A stretch of 34,129 bases of DNA from Negativicutes bacterium. GTDB taxonomy: Bacteria; Bacillota; Negativicutes; Anaeromusales; Anaeromusaceae. The notes under the pieces are model-generated. The model searched no databases and was not told where the DNA came from. It saw only the letters and a program-made list of their open reading frames with translations. Positions 1 to 9,272 of this stretch are shown here, piece by piece. Each line of letters begins with the position of its first letter. Within the stretch, counting starts at the first letter, position 1. The stretch spans positions 1-34,129 of the forward strand of contig SAAJ01000031.1 in the NCBI GenBank assembly GCA_009929485.1, in the 5' to 3' direction. The position numbers and the translations under genes are program-made.

Positions 1-1632
1 ATTCCTAGTGACGGCGAAATTTTAGAAGGTATGGCAACGGTGGATGAAAGCGCCATTACTGGAGAATCGGCGCCGGTCATCCGCGAGTCCGGCGGTGATC
101 GATCTTCGGTGACGGGGGGCACCCGGATTTTGTCGGATTGGCTGAAGGTGAAAGTCAGCGTTAATCCGGGGGAAACTTTTTTGGACCGCATGATTTCTTT
201 AGTGGAAGGGGCCAAACGAGGTAAGACGCCTAACGAGATTGCTTTGACCATTTTGCTGATTGGTTTGACGATTATCTTTTTGGCAGTGGTGGTCACGCTC
301 CAGCCGTTTGCTCTTTATGCCAAGACCAGTCTTTCGCTGACGACGCTGGTCGCTCTTTTGGTCTGCCTGATTCCGACCACCATTGGCGGGCTGTTGTCCG
401 CCATCGGCATTGCCGGTATGGATCGACTGCTGCAGCGCAATGTGCTGGCGATGTCAGGGCGGGCTATTGAGGCGGCAGGGGATGTCAATGTGCTGCTTTT
501 AGACAAGACCGGCACGATTACCTTGGGCAATCGGATGGCGACACAGTTTTTGCCTGCGCCGGGCGTCAAAGAAGAAGAATTGGCCGATGCAGCACAGCTT
601 GCGTCGCTGGCGGATGAAACGCCGGAAGGGCGGAGCATTGTGGTGCTGGCGAAAGAGCGCTTTAATTTGCGCGAACGAGACTTAACGGGTCTAAGCGCGG
701 AATTTGTCCCCTTTACAGCGCAGACGCGGATGAGCGGGGTGAATGTTCAGGGCCGGGAGATTCGAAAGGGCGCTGTACAAGCTATGGTAGACCACATTCG
801 GGTCTGTGGAGGAAAGTGGCCGGCGGAAGTAGTGAAGACGGCGGAAGCGATTGCCAACAAGGGGGGCACGCCGCTGGTAGTGGCGGACGATAAAAAAGTG
901 CTGGGCGTAGTGTATCTAAAAGACGTGGTCAAGGGCGGCATTCGCGAACGCTTTCAGGAATTGCGGCGTATGGGTATCAAGACTGTCATGATTACCGGCG
1001 ACAATCAGCTTACGGCGGCGGCCATTGCGGCGGAAGCCGGGGTGGATGATTTTCTGGCGGAAGCTACGCCGGAAGACAAGCTGGCGTTGATTCGCTCGTA
1101 TCAACAGCAAGGCATGCTTGTGGCCATGACCGGGGACGGAACGAATGACGCCCCGGCGCTGGCTCAAGCCGATGTGGGCGTGGCTATGAACAGCGGCACC
1201 CAAGCGGCGAAAGAAGCAGGCAATATGGTGGACATGGACAGCAATCCGACCAAACTCATTGAAGTGGTGGAAATCGGCAAACAGCTGCTGATGACAAGAG
1301 GATCGCTGACCACCTTCAGTATTGCTAATGACGTGGCTAAGTATTTTGCCATCATTCCGGCGTTGTTTATGGGGACGTATCCAACGTTGGGCGAGTTGAA
1401 TATTATGGGACTGGCTACGCCCCAAAGCGCGGTACTAAGCGCCGTTATCTTTAATGCCTTGATTATCATAGCGCTGATTCCCTTGGCTTTGCGAGGAGTT
1501 GCCTACCGTCCAGAGGGAGCTGCGGCAGTGTTGCGACGCAACTTGCTTTTATACGGCGGCGGCGGCTTGGTGGTTCCTTTCCTAGGGATCAAAGTGATTG
1601 ACTGCATCTTGAGTCTGCTGGGTGTAGCCTAG
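1..1632 (+). CDS. kdpB: Potassium-transporting ATPase ATP-binding subunit KdpB (5' truncated by window edge)
   Basis: This is the catalytic P-type ATPase subunit of the KdpFABC high-affinity K+ pump in the inner membrane. The open frame runs from base 1, so the first in-frame ATG at 31 is internal; about 150 N-terminal residues of a roughly 680-residue protein lie outside the window. Visible motifs are the actuator loop TGES (bases 61-72), the phosphorylation motif DKTGTIT with the aspartate codon at 502-504, and the hinge motif [17 protein letters not shown] near 1130-1180. Hydrophobic segments sit at about 240-300, 330-420 and near the C-terminus. kdpC follows after 22 bases with a strong AGGAGG-type site between, so this is the usual kdp operon order, with kdpF and kdpA expected upstream. 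Identification is secure. Confidence 0.97.
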   Translation: MPSDGEILEGMATVDESAITGESAPVIRESGGDRSSVTGGTRILSDWLKVKVSVNPGETFLDRMISLVEGAKRGKTPNEIALTILLIGLTIIFLAVVVTLQPFALYAKTSLSLTTLVALLVCLIPTTIGGLLSAIGIAGMDRLLQRNVLAMSGRAIEAAGDVNVLLLDKTGTITLGNRMATQFLPAPGVKEEELADAAQLASLADETPEGRSIVVLAKERFNLRERDLTGLSAEFVPFTAQTRMSGVNVQGREIRKGAVQAMVDHIRVCGGKWPAEVVKTAEAIANKGGTPLVVADDKKVLGVVYLKDVVKGGIRERFQELRRMGIKTVMITGDNQLTAAAIAAEAGVDDFLAEATPEDKLALIRSYQQQGMLVAMTGDGTNDAPALAQADVGVAMNSGTQAAKEAGNMVDMDSNPTKLIEVVEIGKQLLMTRGSLTTFSIANDVAKYFAIIPALFMGTYPTLGELNIMGLATPQSAVLSAVIFNALIIIALIPLALRGVAYRPEGAAAVLRRNLLLYGGGGLVVPFLGIKVIDCILSLLGVA

Positions 1633-1654
1633 GCAGGAGGAAGGCGGGAGGAAA

Positions 1655-2218
1655 ATGATTAGTATCTTGAAAACAAGTGCAAGGCTGCTGTTCATTCTGA
1701 CCTTTTTAACCGGGTGTGCGTACCCCCTGGTTTTAACTGGTTTGGCACAGGCAATCTTTCCAGAACAGGCCCGGGGAAGTCTAATAGTAGAAGGTGGTCA
1801 TGTACGCGGCTCGCTGCTAATCGGACAATCTTTTCAAAGCGAACGCTATTTTCATGGACGGCCATCGGCAGGGGACTATGACGGTTTGCTTTCAGGCGGC
1901 TCGAATGCAGGCCCCTTAGCGTCCAAACTGCGTGAGGAAGTCGGGCAGCGGGCGATGCAGGTGCGGCAGATGGAAAAATTGACCTCGCAGCAGCTCGTTC
2001 CTGCGGATTTGGTTACCGCTTCCGCCAGCGGCTTGGACCCGCATATTTCGACGGAAGCGGCCCTGCTGCAGGTGAAGCGCGTCGCTCAGACGAGGGGACT
2101 GTCGCTGCAGCAGGTAGAAACGCTGGTGTATGAAACCTTGGAAGAGCGGCATGGCGGATTTCTCGGTGAACGCCGGGTAAATGTGCTAAAATTAAACCAA
2201 AAGCTAGACAGGGTTTAA
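1655..2218 (+). CDS. kdpC: Potassium-transporting ATPase subunit KdpC
   Basis: KdpC is the small single-span subunit that stabilises the KdpFABC complex and helps nucleotide binding by KdpB. The 187-residue product has one N-terminal transmembrane helix (about residues 8-28). The family stretch around YFHGRPSAGDYDG (about residues 68-80), the SGLDPHIS motif (about 125-132) and a C-terminal NVLKLN segment are all present. Length matches the family. The ATG is preceded by two purine-rich stretches (GGAGG-like at 1637-1652). It lies between kdpB and kdpD on the same strand and is almost certainly co-transcribed with them. Confidence 0.96.
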   Translation: MISILKTSARLLFILTFLTGCAYPLVLTGLAQAIFPEQARGSLIVEGGHVRGSLLIGQSFQSERYFHGRPSAGDYDGLLSGGSNAGPLASKLREEVGQRAMQVRQMEKLTSQQLVPADLVTASASGLDPHISTEAALLQVKRVAQTRGLSLQQVETLVYETLEERHGGFLGERRVNVLKLNQKLDRV

Positions 2219-2243
2219 AAATAAAACCATAGAGGCTGAAGAC

Positions 2244-4949
2244 ATGAAGCAAGAGCTCGAAAGAAAAAAACCGGAAGACTGGCTGGAACAGATTGCTCGG
2301 GAAAAAAAAGGCGAACTGACGGTGTTCTTAGGTGCGTCGGCAGGGGTCGGAAAAACCTATGCCATGTTGGAAACGGCTCATGAACGATTGTTGGAAGGCC
2401 AAAACGTCATTGTTGGCTGGATCGAGACGCATGGCCGGAAGGAAACGGAGAAATTGGCGGCCGGCATTCCTAAAACAGAGCCGAAAAAAATAGTCTATCG
2501 GGAACGGGAATGGCTGGAAATGGATGTGGACGCGATTGTGGCGCTGCATCCGGATATTGTTTTAGTGGATGAACTGGCGCACACGAACATTCCTGGCAGC
2601 CGTTACGTACGGCGTTTTCAAGATGTGGAAGAATTGTTGGCTGCTGGCATAGACGTCTATACGACGCTCAACATTCAGCATATTGAAAGCCTGAATGATG
2701 TGGTGGCCAAAATTACGGGCGTTGTTGTTCGCGAAACTGTGCCGGACTCCATTGTCGAACAGGCCGCTGTGGTGGAGCTTATTGACCTGCCGCCGGAGAA
2801 GCTGCTCAAACGGTTGCATGAAGGAAAAGTGTATGTAGCAGAGCAGGCGCAGCAGGCAGTACGCAAATTTTTTCGTCCAGGGAATCTAAATGCTTTGCGC
2901 GAGTTGGCGCTGCGCTATACGGCTCGCCGGGTGGATCAGGATTTGAGCGCCTATATGCGGGCTCATGGGATTCCCGGTCCGTGGCCTGCAGCAGACCGGG
3001 TCATGGTTTGCGTCAGCGCCAGTCCTTTTTCAGCGGAGCTGGTGCGAGCGGCGAAACGTCTGGCGGACGGTTTGCAGGCGGAATGGCTGGCGGTATATGT
3101 AGAAAGCTCTTCGCAGCGAGCGGCTCTTGGCGATGAAGAGAGCGCCCGGGTCAGTCGAAACTTGAAGCTGGCCGAGGAACTAGGAGCTAAAATTATAACT
3201 GTTGTGAGTTCAGAACCGGCTGAAGAAATATTATCGTTGGCCAAAAATCACAACATAACGGCTATTGTTGTTGGGAAAACCCGCAAAACAGCCTGGTGGC
3301 AGCGTTGGCAAGGCTCTATTGTCGACGAGATTTTGCGGGGAAGCGCAGGGTTCAGCGTCCATGTTATTCAGGCGGAGGACGAAAAGGTCAAAGTACCTGT
3401 TATTGCGATAAAACATCCTTTGACGCCTTTTGCCTGGCAAGAACATGGTAAGGCCATTTCCTTAGTGGCCTTGGTGACGGCGGCGCTTTGGCTGCTTCGC
3501 GAACAGATAGATGCTGCCAGTATTGTACTCATCTACCAACTGCCTACGTTATTAAGCGCCTTCTGGTGGGGGCGCTGGGAGGCTTATAGCAGCGCTGTTG
3601 CCAGCGTGCTGGTCTTTGACTATCTTTTTGTGGAACCTGTTTTTACCTTTGCTGTTTCTGATATCAAACATCTGTGGAGCTTTCTTGCCTTTTGGGGGTT
3701 GGCTGTCGTTATTGGCCGGCGGACGGAGCGAATGCGCCTGGATCTGAAATTGTCTCGGCAACGGGAAAAAAGCACGCGTTTTTTATATGAATTCAGCAGT
3801 GAGATGGCTGGTACCGTGGAGAAAAACGTAGTGGCGGAGCGACTTTCTTTGCAGGTGGCGGAGACGTTGGGTCGGGAGACCTTGGTGTTTTTGCCGGTGA
3901 AAGAGCGCTTGGAGTTGTGGGCGCGCCACAGCGGCGAGCGCAGCCGGCCAGGTCTGAATTTGAATCCGCCGGAAGCTGCGGAAATGGCGGTTGCTAACTG
4001 GTGCTTTGAGCATGGGCAAGCGGCAGGGCGGGCGACGGAAATTCTGCCTAGCGCCGCTTATTTGCATGTGCCTCTGCGGAGCCAGGAGCGGGTAATGGGT
4101 GTTTTTAGCGTGCGCTTAAATGAAAGCAAGGTTACGCAGGAAGAGCGGCGGCTGATTGACGCATGGGCGGCTTTAGCGGCGCTTACGCTGGAACGGGCTT
4201 CATTGGCGGAAGAAGCGCGCAAGGCCGCTCTTTGGAGCGAGTCGGACCGGCTGCGAACAGCGCTGTTTAATTCGGTGTCTCATGAACTGCGGACGCCCTT
4301 AACTTCTATTTTGGGAGCTATCCAGACGCTGCTTCTCTGTCGGGATCGTTGCGATGAGGGGCAGCTCCAGGAAATGTTGCAAGCTATCAGCGAAGGGGCG
4401 ATGCGCATGGAACGGGTTGTCTCTAATCTGCTGGATACGGCGCGTCTGGAAAGTGGCATGATGCAATTGAAAGCGGACTGGTGCGACGTAGAAGATATTT
4501 TGGGGGTGGTGCTGCGCCGTATGGAGGGGGCTGTCCATTCCCGAGAAATTTTAGTCAAAATGGAGCCGGGGCTGCCGATGCTTTGGGGAGACTGCGTTCT
4601 TTTGGAACAGGTTATAGTAAATTTGCTGGATAATGCGTGCAAGTACTCGCCAGTTGATACGCCGATTGAAATTTGTGTTTCCAAGGAGGTCGATGAAGTC
4701 AAATTAGAAGTGCTGGATCGGGGAACTGGTATGGCGCAGGAGGAGTTAGAGCTGGTTTTCGAGAAGTTTTATCGTGCGTCGCGAACTCATGCGTCGAAGC
4801 CTGGTGGGACCGGGTTGGGCCTGTCCATTTGCAAAGGTATTGTGGAGGCGCACCATGGACGAATCGAAGCGGTTAATCGCGAAGCAGGCGGGGCTATTTT
4901 CAGGGTCTATTTACCTGTTAAAAAAGAAGAGGAGGCCGTTTCTTTATGA
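2244..4949 (+). CDS. kdpD: Osmosensitive K+ channel sensor histidine kinase KdpD
   Basis: KdpD senses K+ limitation and phosphorylates KdpE. The 901-residue protein has the full architecture: an N-terminal KdpD domain with Walker A GASAGVGKT (residues 30-38) and a DELAHTN motif near 110; a universal-stress-protein-like domain (about 250-375); a cluster of about four transmembrane helices (about 400-500, DUF4118); a GAF-like region (about 520-655); a HisKA box SHELRTPLTSI with the phospho-acceptor His at residue 680; and a HATPase domain with N box NLLDNACKYSP and G boxes DRGTGM and GGTGLGLSI. The ATG at 2244 follows a weak GAGG-type site. The stop overlaps the kdpE start (ATGA), implying translational coupling. 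Confidence 0.97.
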   Translation: MKQELERKKPEDWLEQIAREKKGELTVFLGASAGVGKTYAMLETAHERLLEGQNVIVGWIETHGRKETEKLAAGIPKTEPKKIVYREREWLEMDVDAIVALHPDIVLVDELAHTNIPGSRYVRRFQDVEELLAAGIDVYTTLNIQHIESLNDVVAKITGVVVRETVPDSIVEQAAVVELIDLPPEKLLKRLHEGKVYVAEQAQQAVRKFFRPGNLNALRELALRYTARRVDQDLSAYMRAHGIPGPWPAADRVMVCVSASPFSAELVRAAKRLADGLQAEWLAVYVESSSQRAALGDEESARVSRNLKLAEELGAKIITVVSSEPAEEILSLAKNHNITAIVVGKTRKTAWWQRWQGSIVDEILRGSAGFSVHVIQAEDEKVKVPVIAIKHPLTPFAWQEHGKAISLVALVTAALWLLREQIDAASIVLIYQLPTLLSAFWWGRWEAYSSAVASVLVFDYLFVEPVFTFAVSDIKHLWSFLAFWGLAVVIGRRTERMRLDLKLSRQREKSTRFLYEFSSEMAGTVEKNVVAERLSLQVAETLGRETLVFLPVKERLELWARHSGERSRPGLNLNPPEAAEMAVANWCFEHGQAAGRATEILPSAAYLHVPLRSQERVMGVFSVRLNESKVTQEERRLIDAWAALAALTLERASLAEEARKAALWSESDRLRTALFNSVSHELRTPLTSILGAIQTLLLCRDRCDEGQLQEMLQAISEGAMRMERVVSNLLDTARLESGMMQLKADWCDVEDILGVVLRRMEGAVHSREILVKMEPGLPMLWGDCVLLEQVIVNLLDNACKYSPVDTPIEICVSKEVDEVKLEVLDRGTGMAQEELELVFEKFYRASRTHASKPGGTGLGLSICKGIVEAHHGRIEAVNREAGGAIFRVYLPVKKEEEAVSL

Positions 4950-5641
4950 CGGAAGGGCAACTTCGAGTTCTGGTTATTGATGATGAGCTGCCGATGCGGA
5001 GAATGCTGCGAGTTGCCTTGGAATCCTATGACTATACGGTAGCGGAGGCGGCGGACGGCAAAGAAGGCTTGGTACAAGCGGCCATGCAGCAACCCGACTT
5101 AATTCTTTTGGATTTAGGCTTGCCGGATTTAGACGGCAAGGAAATTGTACGCCGTCTGCGCGAGTGGACAAAGGCGCCCATTGTCATTTTGTCAGCCCGC
5201 GATCAAGAACAAGAGAAAATTGAAGTGCTAGATGCCGGGGCCGATGATTACTTGACTAAGCCCTTCGGTATGGGCGAGTTATTGGCAAGAATGCGTGTAT
5301 CACTGCGGCGTTCTGGACGGGAGGACAACGGGCCTGCCCTGGTATGCGGCGCCCTTTGCATGGATGTAGCCTCGCATACCATAACTTTGCAGGGGGAAGA
5401 GCTGCATCTAACGCCGACGGAATATACGCTGTTGAAAGTGCTGATACAGAATACGGGAAAAGTGATGACTCATAAACAATTATTGAAGCAAGTATGGGGC
5501 GATGCTTATTCTCAAGACACGCATTATGTGCGGGTATATATTGCGCAGTTGCGGCGGAAAATAGAGGCGAACCCCTTGCGGCCTCAGTACATTATTACTG
5601 AGTCGGGCGTGGGATATCGGTTTTCTGATCCTGGAGCGTAA
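4946..5641 (+). CDS. kdpE: Two-component response regulator KdpE
   Basis: This OmpR/PhoB-family regulator is the partner of KdpD and activates the kdp operon. The 231-residue protein has a receiver domain (residues 6-118) with acidic pocket IDDE (11-14), phospho-acceptor D56 in LLDLGLPDLDG, and the conserved Lys in YLTKPFG. A winged-helix DNA-binding domain follows (about 130-228), with LTPTEYTLLK and the recognition and wing region ending GVGYRF. It overlaps kdpD by four bases. No clear hairpin terminator follows immediately; the next feature is the putative small RNA at about 5720. Confidence 0.97.
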   Translation: MTEGQLRVLVIDDELPMRRMLRVALESYDYTVAEAADGKEGLVQAAMQQPDLILLDLGLPDLDGKEIVRRLREWTKAPIVILSARDQEQEKIEVLDAGADDYLTKPFGMGELLARMRVSLRRSGREDNGPALVCGALCMDVASHTITLQGEELHLTPTEYTLLKVLIQNTGKVMTHKQLLKQVWGDAYSQDTHYVRVYIAQLRRKIEANPLRPQYIITESGVGYRFSDPGA

Positions 5642-5720
5642 AAGATACAACAGTTTTTTTGATGGATACTATAAAATAATCAAACTGTATTGATGGTGTT
5701 GACAATGATACAATGAATTT

Positions 5721-5921
5721 AACAAGTCGTGACGGGCTTGGGGCATCTGTGGCTTTTTGGCGCGGATGTGTCTCCCCTCTGCGCGGATGCTTGAAAAGCA
5801 AGGCAGATCGCCTTGTGATTTCTCAAGTAACTGCCGCGCGTTTTGTTGCTTGGCGTTCAACAATTACATTGGAGAAGGCTGATAGCGACAGGCTCCCTGA
5901 GATGCAGGGGGCGTTTTTTTT
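5721..5921 (+). ncRNA. Candidate structured small RNA with intrinsic terminator
   Basis: No convincing protein is encoded here, but the strand folds well. An extended -10 (TG-A-TACAAT, 5706-5714) sits upstream; the -35 is unclear. A nested hairpin is formed by GCGCGG (5781-5786) with CCGCGC (5834-5839), CTTGA (5790-5794) with TCAAG (5823-5827), and CAAGGC (5799-5804) with GCCTTG (5810-5815) around a 5-base loop. A second GCGCGG at 5760-5765 could compete for the same partner. The 3' end is an 8-bp G/C stem (5892-5899 with 5905-5912) followed by eight T. The predicted transcript is about 200 nt. That size and rod-like fold would suit 6S RNA, but I cannot confirm the family. It could instead be a leader of the downstream GNAT gene. 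Confidence 0.5.
5892..5921 (+). terminator. Rho-independent terminator of the candidate small RNA
   Basis: GCTCCCTG pairs with CAGGGGGC (one G-U pair) around a 5-base loop, followed by a run of eight T. The loop AGATG plus the next base also complements GCATCT at 5743-5748, so a competing long-range pairing is possible. Confidence 0.75.
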
Positions 5922-6029
5922 GTTTAAAGAGTGCTAGTGTGTTGGGAGAACTTTGCAGGCGAGCAGGGTTTTAAGAACGGTGAAAAGAATGTATGCTTAA
6001 ATAAAGCAATACAGAGAGGGGGCGAGGCA

Positions 6030-7025
6030 GTGGAGCAGGATTTTCAGTTGGTTTCTGTTGACGCCGCCAATGCAAAACATGTAGGCGCCGTTTTTCAGTC
6101 TGTTTATGGAAATGATTTTCCGATTCAATATGTATATCAGCCAGAGGCCGTGGCCGCAGAAATTGCGGCGGAAAGGCTGACTGCGGTGTTGGCTTTTGAT
6201 GCGGAAGGACAGCCTGCGGGCTATGTGTCCATGTTTAAAAATGCTCCTAATTTTCAGCTCTGGGAAGTAGGCAATATGGTGGTGAATCCGGTGTATAGGC
6301 AAAGCCGTCTATCGTTACTGTTAGCCAATTGCTGCCAAAGCGCCGAGCTGATGAATATTGCAGGCAGCGACGGTCTATATAGTGAAGCCGTGTGCCACCA
6401 TTATATGACGCAAGTAGGCAGCGCGAAAGCGGGGATGGCGGATTATGCGCTCGAAATAGATCAGCTGGCTGGTTCTAGTTTTAAAGAGCACTGCGCCGAT
6501 ACGGAACGGATCTCCTGCGTATTTAATTTTATCGAATATACTAAGCCTTCTTTGCCTACGTATATTCCCCACGTCTATGAGGATATGGCGCGTACCTTGC
6601 TGCAGCCTTTAAAAAAGAGAGACATCCTTGTTTCAACAGCAGCGCTGCCTCAGCAAGGAAACTTGCGGCAAGAAGAAAAATATTACGAGTTTGCCGGCAC
6701 CTGGAAGCTTGCTGTATGGGAAACTGGCGCCACGTGGCGTGAAGACGTGGCAGCACTTTTGGCGGAAGCGGCGCGCCGAAACGTGGTCAGCCTGCAGGTT
6801 GCCGTCAACATGGCGTTGCCGCATCTTGGAGCGGCGGTGGAAGAACTGCGCAAGCAAGGCTTCTTTTTTGGGGGCGTTCTGCCGCGCTGGTTTGGCAGCG
6901 ACGGGCTTTTGATGCAAGTTGTATTAGGCGGGGAGCCTAATTTTGCAGGAGCTAAGTTATACACCCAGACCGCCCGCACCTTGCGGCAGTACTGCCAGGC
7001 GGACTGGGAACTAAGAAAAACCTGA
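6030..7025 (+). CDS. GNAT-family N-acetyltransferase-like protein
   Basis: The 331-residue product carries an N-terminal acetyltransferase-like fold: substrate-side strands (about residues 1-45), then a central strand pattern with PAGYVSMFK and EVGNMVVNPVYRQS, which resembles the GNAT acetyl-CoA-binding strand-loop-helix although the usual Q/R-x-x-G-x-G/A signature is weak. The C-terminal half (about 170-331) is not recognised. I chose the GTG at 6030 because GAGGGGGCG lies just upstream. The frame stays open back to an ATG at 5931, but that start sits right after the terminator and lacks a ribosome site. Substrate unknown. Confidence 0.6.
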   Translation: MEQDFQLVSVDAANAKHVGAVFQSVYGNDFPIQYVYQPEAVAAEIAAERLTAVLAFDAEGQPAGYVSMFKNAPNFQLWEVGNMVVNPVYRQSRLSLLLANCCQSAELMNIAGSDGLYSEAVCHHYMTQVGSAKAGMADYALEIDQLAGSSFKEHCADTERISCVFNFIEYTKPSLPTYIPHVYEDMARTLLQPLKKRDILVSTAALPQQGNLRQEEKYYEFAGTWKLAVWETGATWREDVAALLAEAARRNVVSLQVAVNMALPHLGAAVEELRKQGFFFGGVLPRWFGSDGLLMQVVLGGEPNFAGAKLYTQTARTLRQYCQADWELRKT

Positions 7026-7040
7026 GGGGAACGGGTTTTT

Positions 7041-7110
7041 GAACAAGAGTAAAGGGAGTAGAGTGAGGGCTCGGGTTGGATTGAACAAGAGAATCGGAGA
7101 ACCGGAGGGC
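7041..7110. repeat. Dispersed intergenic module (purine-rich orientation), two tandem units
   Basis: Two units beginning GAACAAGAG occur at 7041 and 7083. The second, 27 bases (7083-7109), is exactly repeated at 26266-26292 and, reverse-complemented, at 27739-27765. The complement of this module is the pyrimidine-rich motif seen in the other spacers. Confidence 0.85.
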
Positions 7111-7145
7111 CAAAAGGAGTGGTACGGTTTTTGTTCTTCTCTTGC

Positions 7146-8054
7146 TCATTCCTGTGTTTTCGAATCGGGGTACAAGTCCGCCAAGGCGCTGGCGAAATCA
7201 GGGAACTGAAATTGAAATCCTTCTGCCAGCAAGCGTTGCGGCAATACCTGCTGATCCGCCAGTAAGATGGCTTCCGCCATTTCGCCTAAAAGGAGTTTGG
7301 CTGCTGTACCAGGAAGGCGGGTCCAAGCGGGCTTTTTTAGTTGCTTTCCTAATGAAGCGGCAAATTGGCGCATAGAGATGGGATGAGGACTGGTGAGGTT
7401 ATAAGCTCCTTGCAGGGAAGAAGAGGTAAGGGCTAACTGCAGAATCTGCAGCAAATCTTGAAGGTGGATCCAGGACAGGTGCTGGTTGCCATTGCCGATA
7501 GTTCCACCTACGCCCCAATGAAAGGGAAGCGCCATGCGGGGCAAAGCGCCGCCGCTGACGCCGAGAACAACGCCAAAGCGGCAAAGAACCGTTCGTATTC
7601 TCAAGCGCTCAGCTTGGAGAGCTGTTTGTTCCCATTGCTGGCAGACGGAAGCTAAAAAATCACTTCCAGGAGGGCTTGCTTCGGTTTGAATGCCTGTTGG
7701 CGATATGCCGTAGTAGCCAATCCCGGAGGCGTTTATGAAAACAGAAGGAATGGGGAACTGTAAATCCTTGGCGCGCTGCAGGGAATCTACCAGAAAACGC
7801 GTGGTGTTGAGACGGCTTTCAAGAATGAGGGCTTTGTTTTTTTCGTTCCAGCGCTGGCTAATACTGACTCCGGCTAGATTGATGATGCCGGCGATGTCAG
7901 ATAGTTGATTGGCGGGAAACAATTCGTTGTTGTTTTGATAGGCAGCAATATCTTGGTGGGATAAGGGAAGAAGCTTAAACTGGCTTTCTTTCAAGAAGCG
8001 GAACAGTTCTTTACCGATGAAGCCGCTGCTTCCAGTTACTAAAATTTGTTTCAT
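7146..8054 (-). CDS. TIGR01777-type NAD(P)-dependent epimerase (YfcH/SDR39U1-like)
   Basis: An atypical short-chain dehydrogenase/epimerase with an N-terminal Rossmann motif GSSGFIGKEL (about residues 7-16), the family signature INLAGVSIS.RWN, and the SGIGYYG active-site region containing the catalytic tyrosine. The C-terminal DUF1731-like part includes LLLGEMAEAIL and ends with L.EGF.F.FP. The 302 residues match the family. Two ATGs are possible, at 8060 and 8054; AGGAGGG abuts the first, so the second, with 6-base spacing, is preferred. The physiological substrate of this family is not well established. It reads toward the preceding GNAT gene, with dispersed repeats between them. Confidence 0.88.
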   Translation of the reverse strand: MKQILVTGSSGFIGKELFRFLKESQFKLLPLSHQDIAAYQNNNELFPANQLSDIAGIINLAGVSISQRWNEKNKALILESRLNTTRFLVDSLQRAKDLQFPIPSVFINASGIGYYGISPTGIQTEASPPGSDFLASVCQQWEQTALQAERLRIRTVLCRFGVVLGVSGGALPRMALPFHWGVGGTIGNGNQHLSWIHLQDLLQILQLALTSSSLQGAYNLTSPHPISMRQFAASLGKQLKKPAWTRLPGTAAKLLLGEMAEAILLADQQVLPQRLLAEGFQFQFPDFASALADLYPDSKTQE

Positions 8055-8103
8055 AGTCATCCCTCCTTGGCATGCTAAAGAATCGGTTAACGATCATTAA
8101 AAA

Positions 8104-8137
8104 AAGGCTGTGCAGAGAGAGTATTCTGCACAGCCTT
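8104..8137 (-). terminator. Intrinsic terminator of the alpha-hydroxy-acid oxidising gene
   Basis: A 13-bp perfect stem (AAGGCTGTGCAGA with its complement, 8-base loop) followed on the minus strand by a T-run, 13 bases after the stop of the gene at 8150-9166. Confidence 0.9.
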
Positions 8138-8149
8138 GCTATTTTACTT

Positions 8150-9166
8150 CTATTTTCGCACCATATCTTTGGTAATTTCTTTTAAGCTGAAAGCGCCGCA
8201 CATGGCCATGGTGTCTTTCAGTTCTTCACCCAGTTTTTCAATATAGAGCTTGACGCCTTCGGCTTCGCCGCCATACACGGCGGTAACAAAGGGACGGCAG
8301 ATGAGTACGCCGTCAGCGCCCAAGGCCAAAGCTTTGAAGATATCCGTACCAGAGCGGATGCCTCCATCTACGAGAATTTTCAGGTCGCTGCCGACGGCGG
8401 CTGCAATTTCCGGCAAGACTTCCGCCGTGGCGGGGCATTGATCTAAGACCCGACCTCCGTGATTGGAAACAACAATGGCCGCAGCGCCGGCGTCTTTGGC
8501 TTTCATGGCGCTTTTAATGGTCATAACGCCTTTGACGATGAAGGGGATGCCAGCCAGTTCTGCGATGCGGCGGAGTTCTTCAATGGACTTGCTGCCTGCG
8601 GGCGGCGTCATATTTTTCAAGAACGGCAGGCCGGCGGCGTCAATGTCCATGGCCACAGCGAAAGCATTGGCTTTCTTTACAAGTGCTAATTTCTCTTGAA
8701 TGGTATCCAAATTCCAAGGTTTGATAGTAGGTACGCCGCAGCCGCCCGCCTTGGCGATAGCTGCAGTAGCGCCTGCCATGACCTTAGGATCAACGCCGTC
8801 GCCGGTAAAGGCGGCAATGCCGTTCTCCTTACAGGCGGAAACGAGAATGTCGTTGTAGGTGGTATCGGTATATTTGTCGCTGTAGTGCATGTTGACCGCG
8901 CCGACGGGAGCGGCAAAAAAAGGATACTTAAAAGTTTGCCCGAATAGTTCCAGCGTGGTGTTTACCGGTTTATTTTCGCAAAGGGTGTCCATGTTGACCC
9001 GAAGGTCCTGCCATTTTTGATAGTTGCGGATGGCCGTATCGCCGACGCCTTTGGCGCCGGGGCCGGGGATGGTGTTTTTGCAGACTACGCCGTTGCAAAC
9101 CGTACAGGCTTTGCAATAAGCGCCGATACAGGTGCGGGCGCTTTCGAGAAGTTCTTTGTAAGTCAT
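8150..9166 (-). CDS. FMN-dependent alpha-hydroxy-acid oxidising protein (lactate oxidase/glycolate oxidase family)
   Basis: A TIM-barrel flavoprotein of 338 residues. The signature SNHGGRVLD carries the catalytic base His, followed by phosphate-binding ILVDGGIRSGTD and GADGVLICRPF near the C-terminus. FMN-contact segments PFFAAPVG and PTIKPW are visible. The N-terminus has five cysteines in a C-x4-C-x2-C-x2-C-x4-C arrangement (C13, C18, C21, C24, C29), which I recall as common in the anaerobe branch of this family; a metal or Fe-S role is possible but unproven. The ATG at 9166 has GGAGG seven bases upstream; the frame extends to 9205 without a better start. The likely reaction is oxidation of a 2-hydroxy acid, substrate unknown. 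Confidence 0.85.
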   Translation of the reverse strand: MTYKELLESARTCIGAYCKACTVCNGVVCKNTIPGPGAKGVGDTAIRNYQKWQDLRVNMDTLCENKPVNTTLELFGQTFKYPFFAAPVGAVNMHYSDKYTDTTYNDILVSACKENGIAAFTGDGVDPKVMAGATAAIAKAGGCGVPTIKPWNLDTIQEKLALVKKANAFAVAMDIDAAGLPFLKNMTPPAGSKSIEELRRIAELAGIPFIVKGVMTIKSAMKAKDAGAAAIVVSNHGGRVLDQCPATAEVLPEIAAAVGSDLKILVDGGIRSGTDIFKALALGADGVLICRPFVTAVYGGEAEGVKLYIEKLGEELKDTMAMCGAFSLKEITKDMVRK

Positions 9167-9206
9167 GTAGGTTCCTCCCTCTTTTTTTCTATGTAGGTTC
9201 CTCACT
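9165..9206. repeat. Short direct duplication spanning the ribosome binding site
   Basis: ATGTAGGTTCCTC occurs at 9166-9178 and again at 9190-9202. On the minus strand this duplicates the GAGGAACCTACAT segment that includes the ribosome binding site and start codon of the flavoprotein gene. Confidence 0.8.
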
Positions 9207-9272
9207 AAAATGAATCAATACTATTTTTATTATACTGCGCCAGAACAACTTGGTTAAAGAGATTTTGCATAA

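Noticed and set aside
5713..5937. 74-codon open frame on the plus strand after kdpE
   Set aside because: It passes through the hairpins and terminator of the candidate RNA, has no ribosome site and no recognisable protein features.
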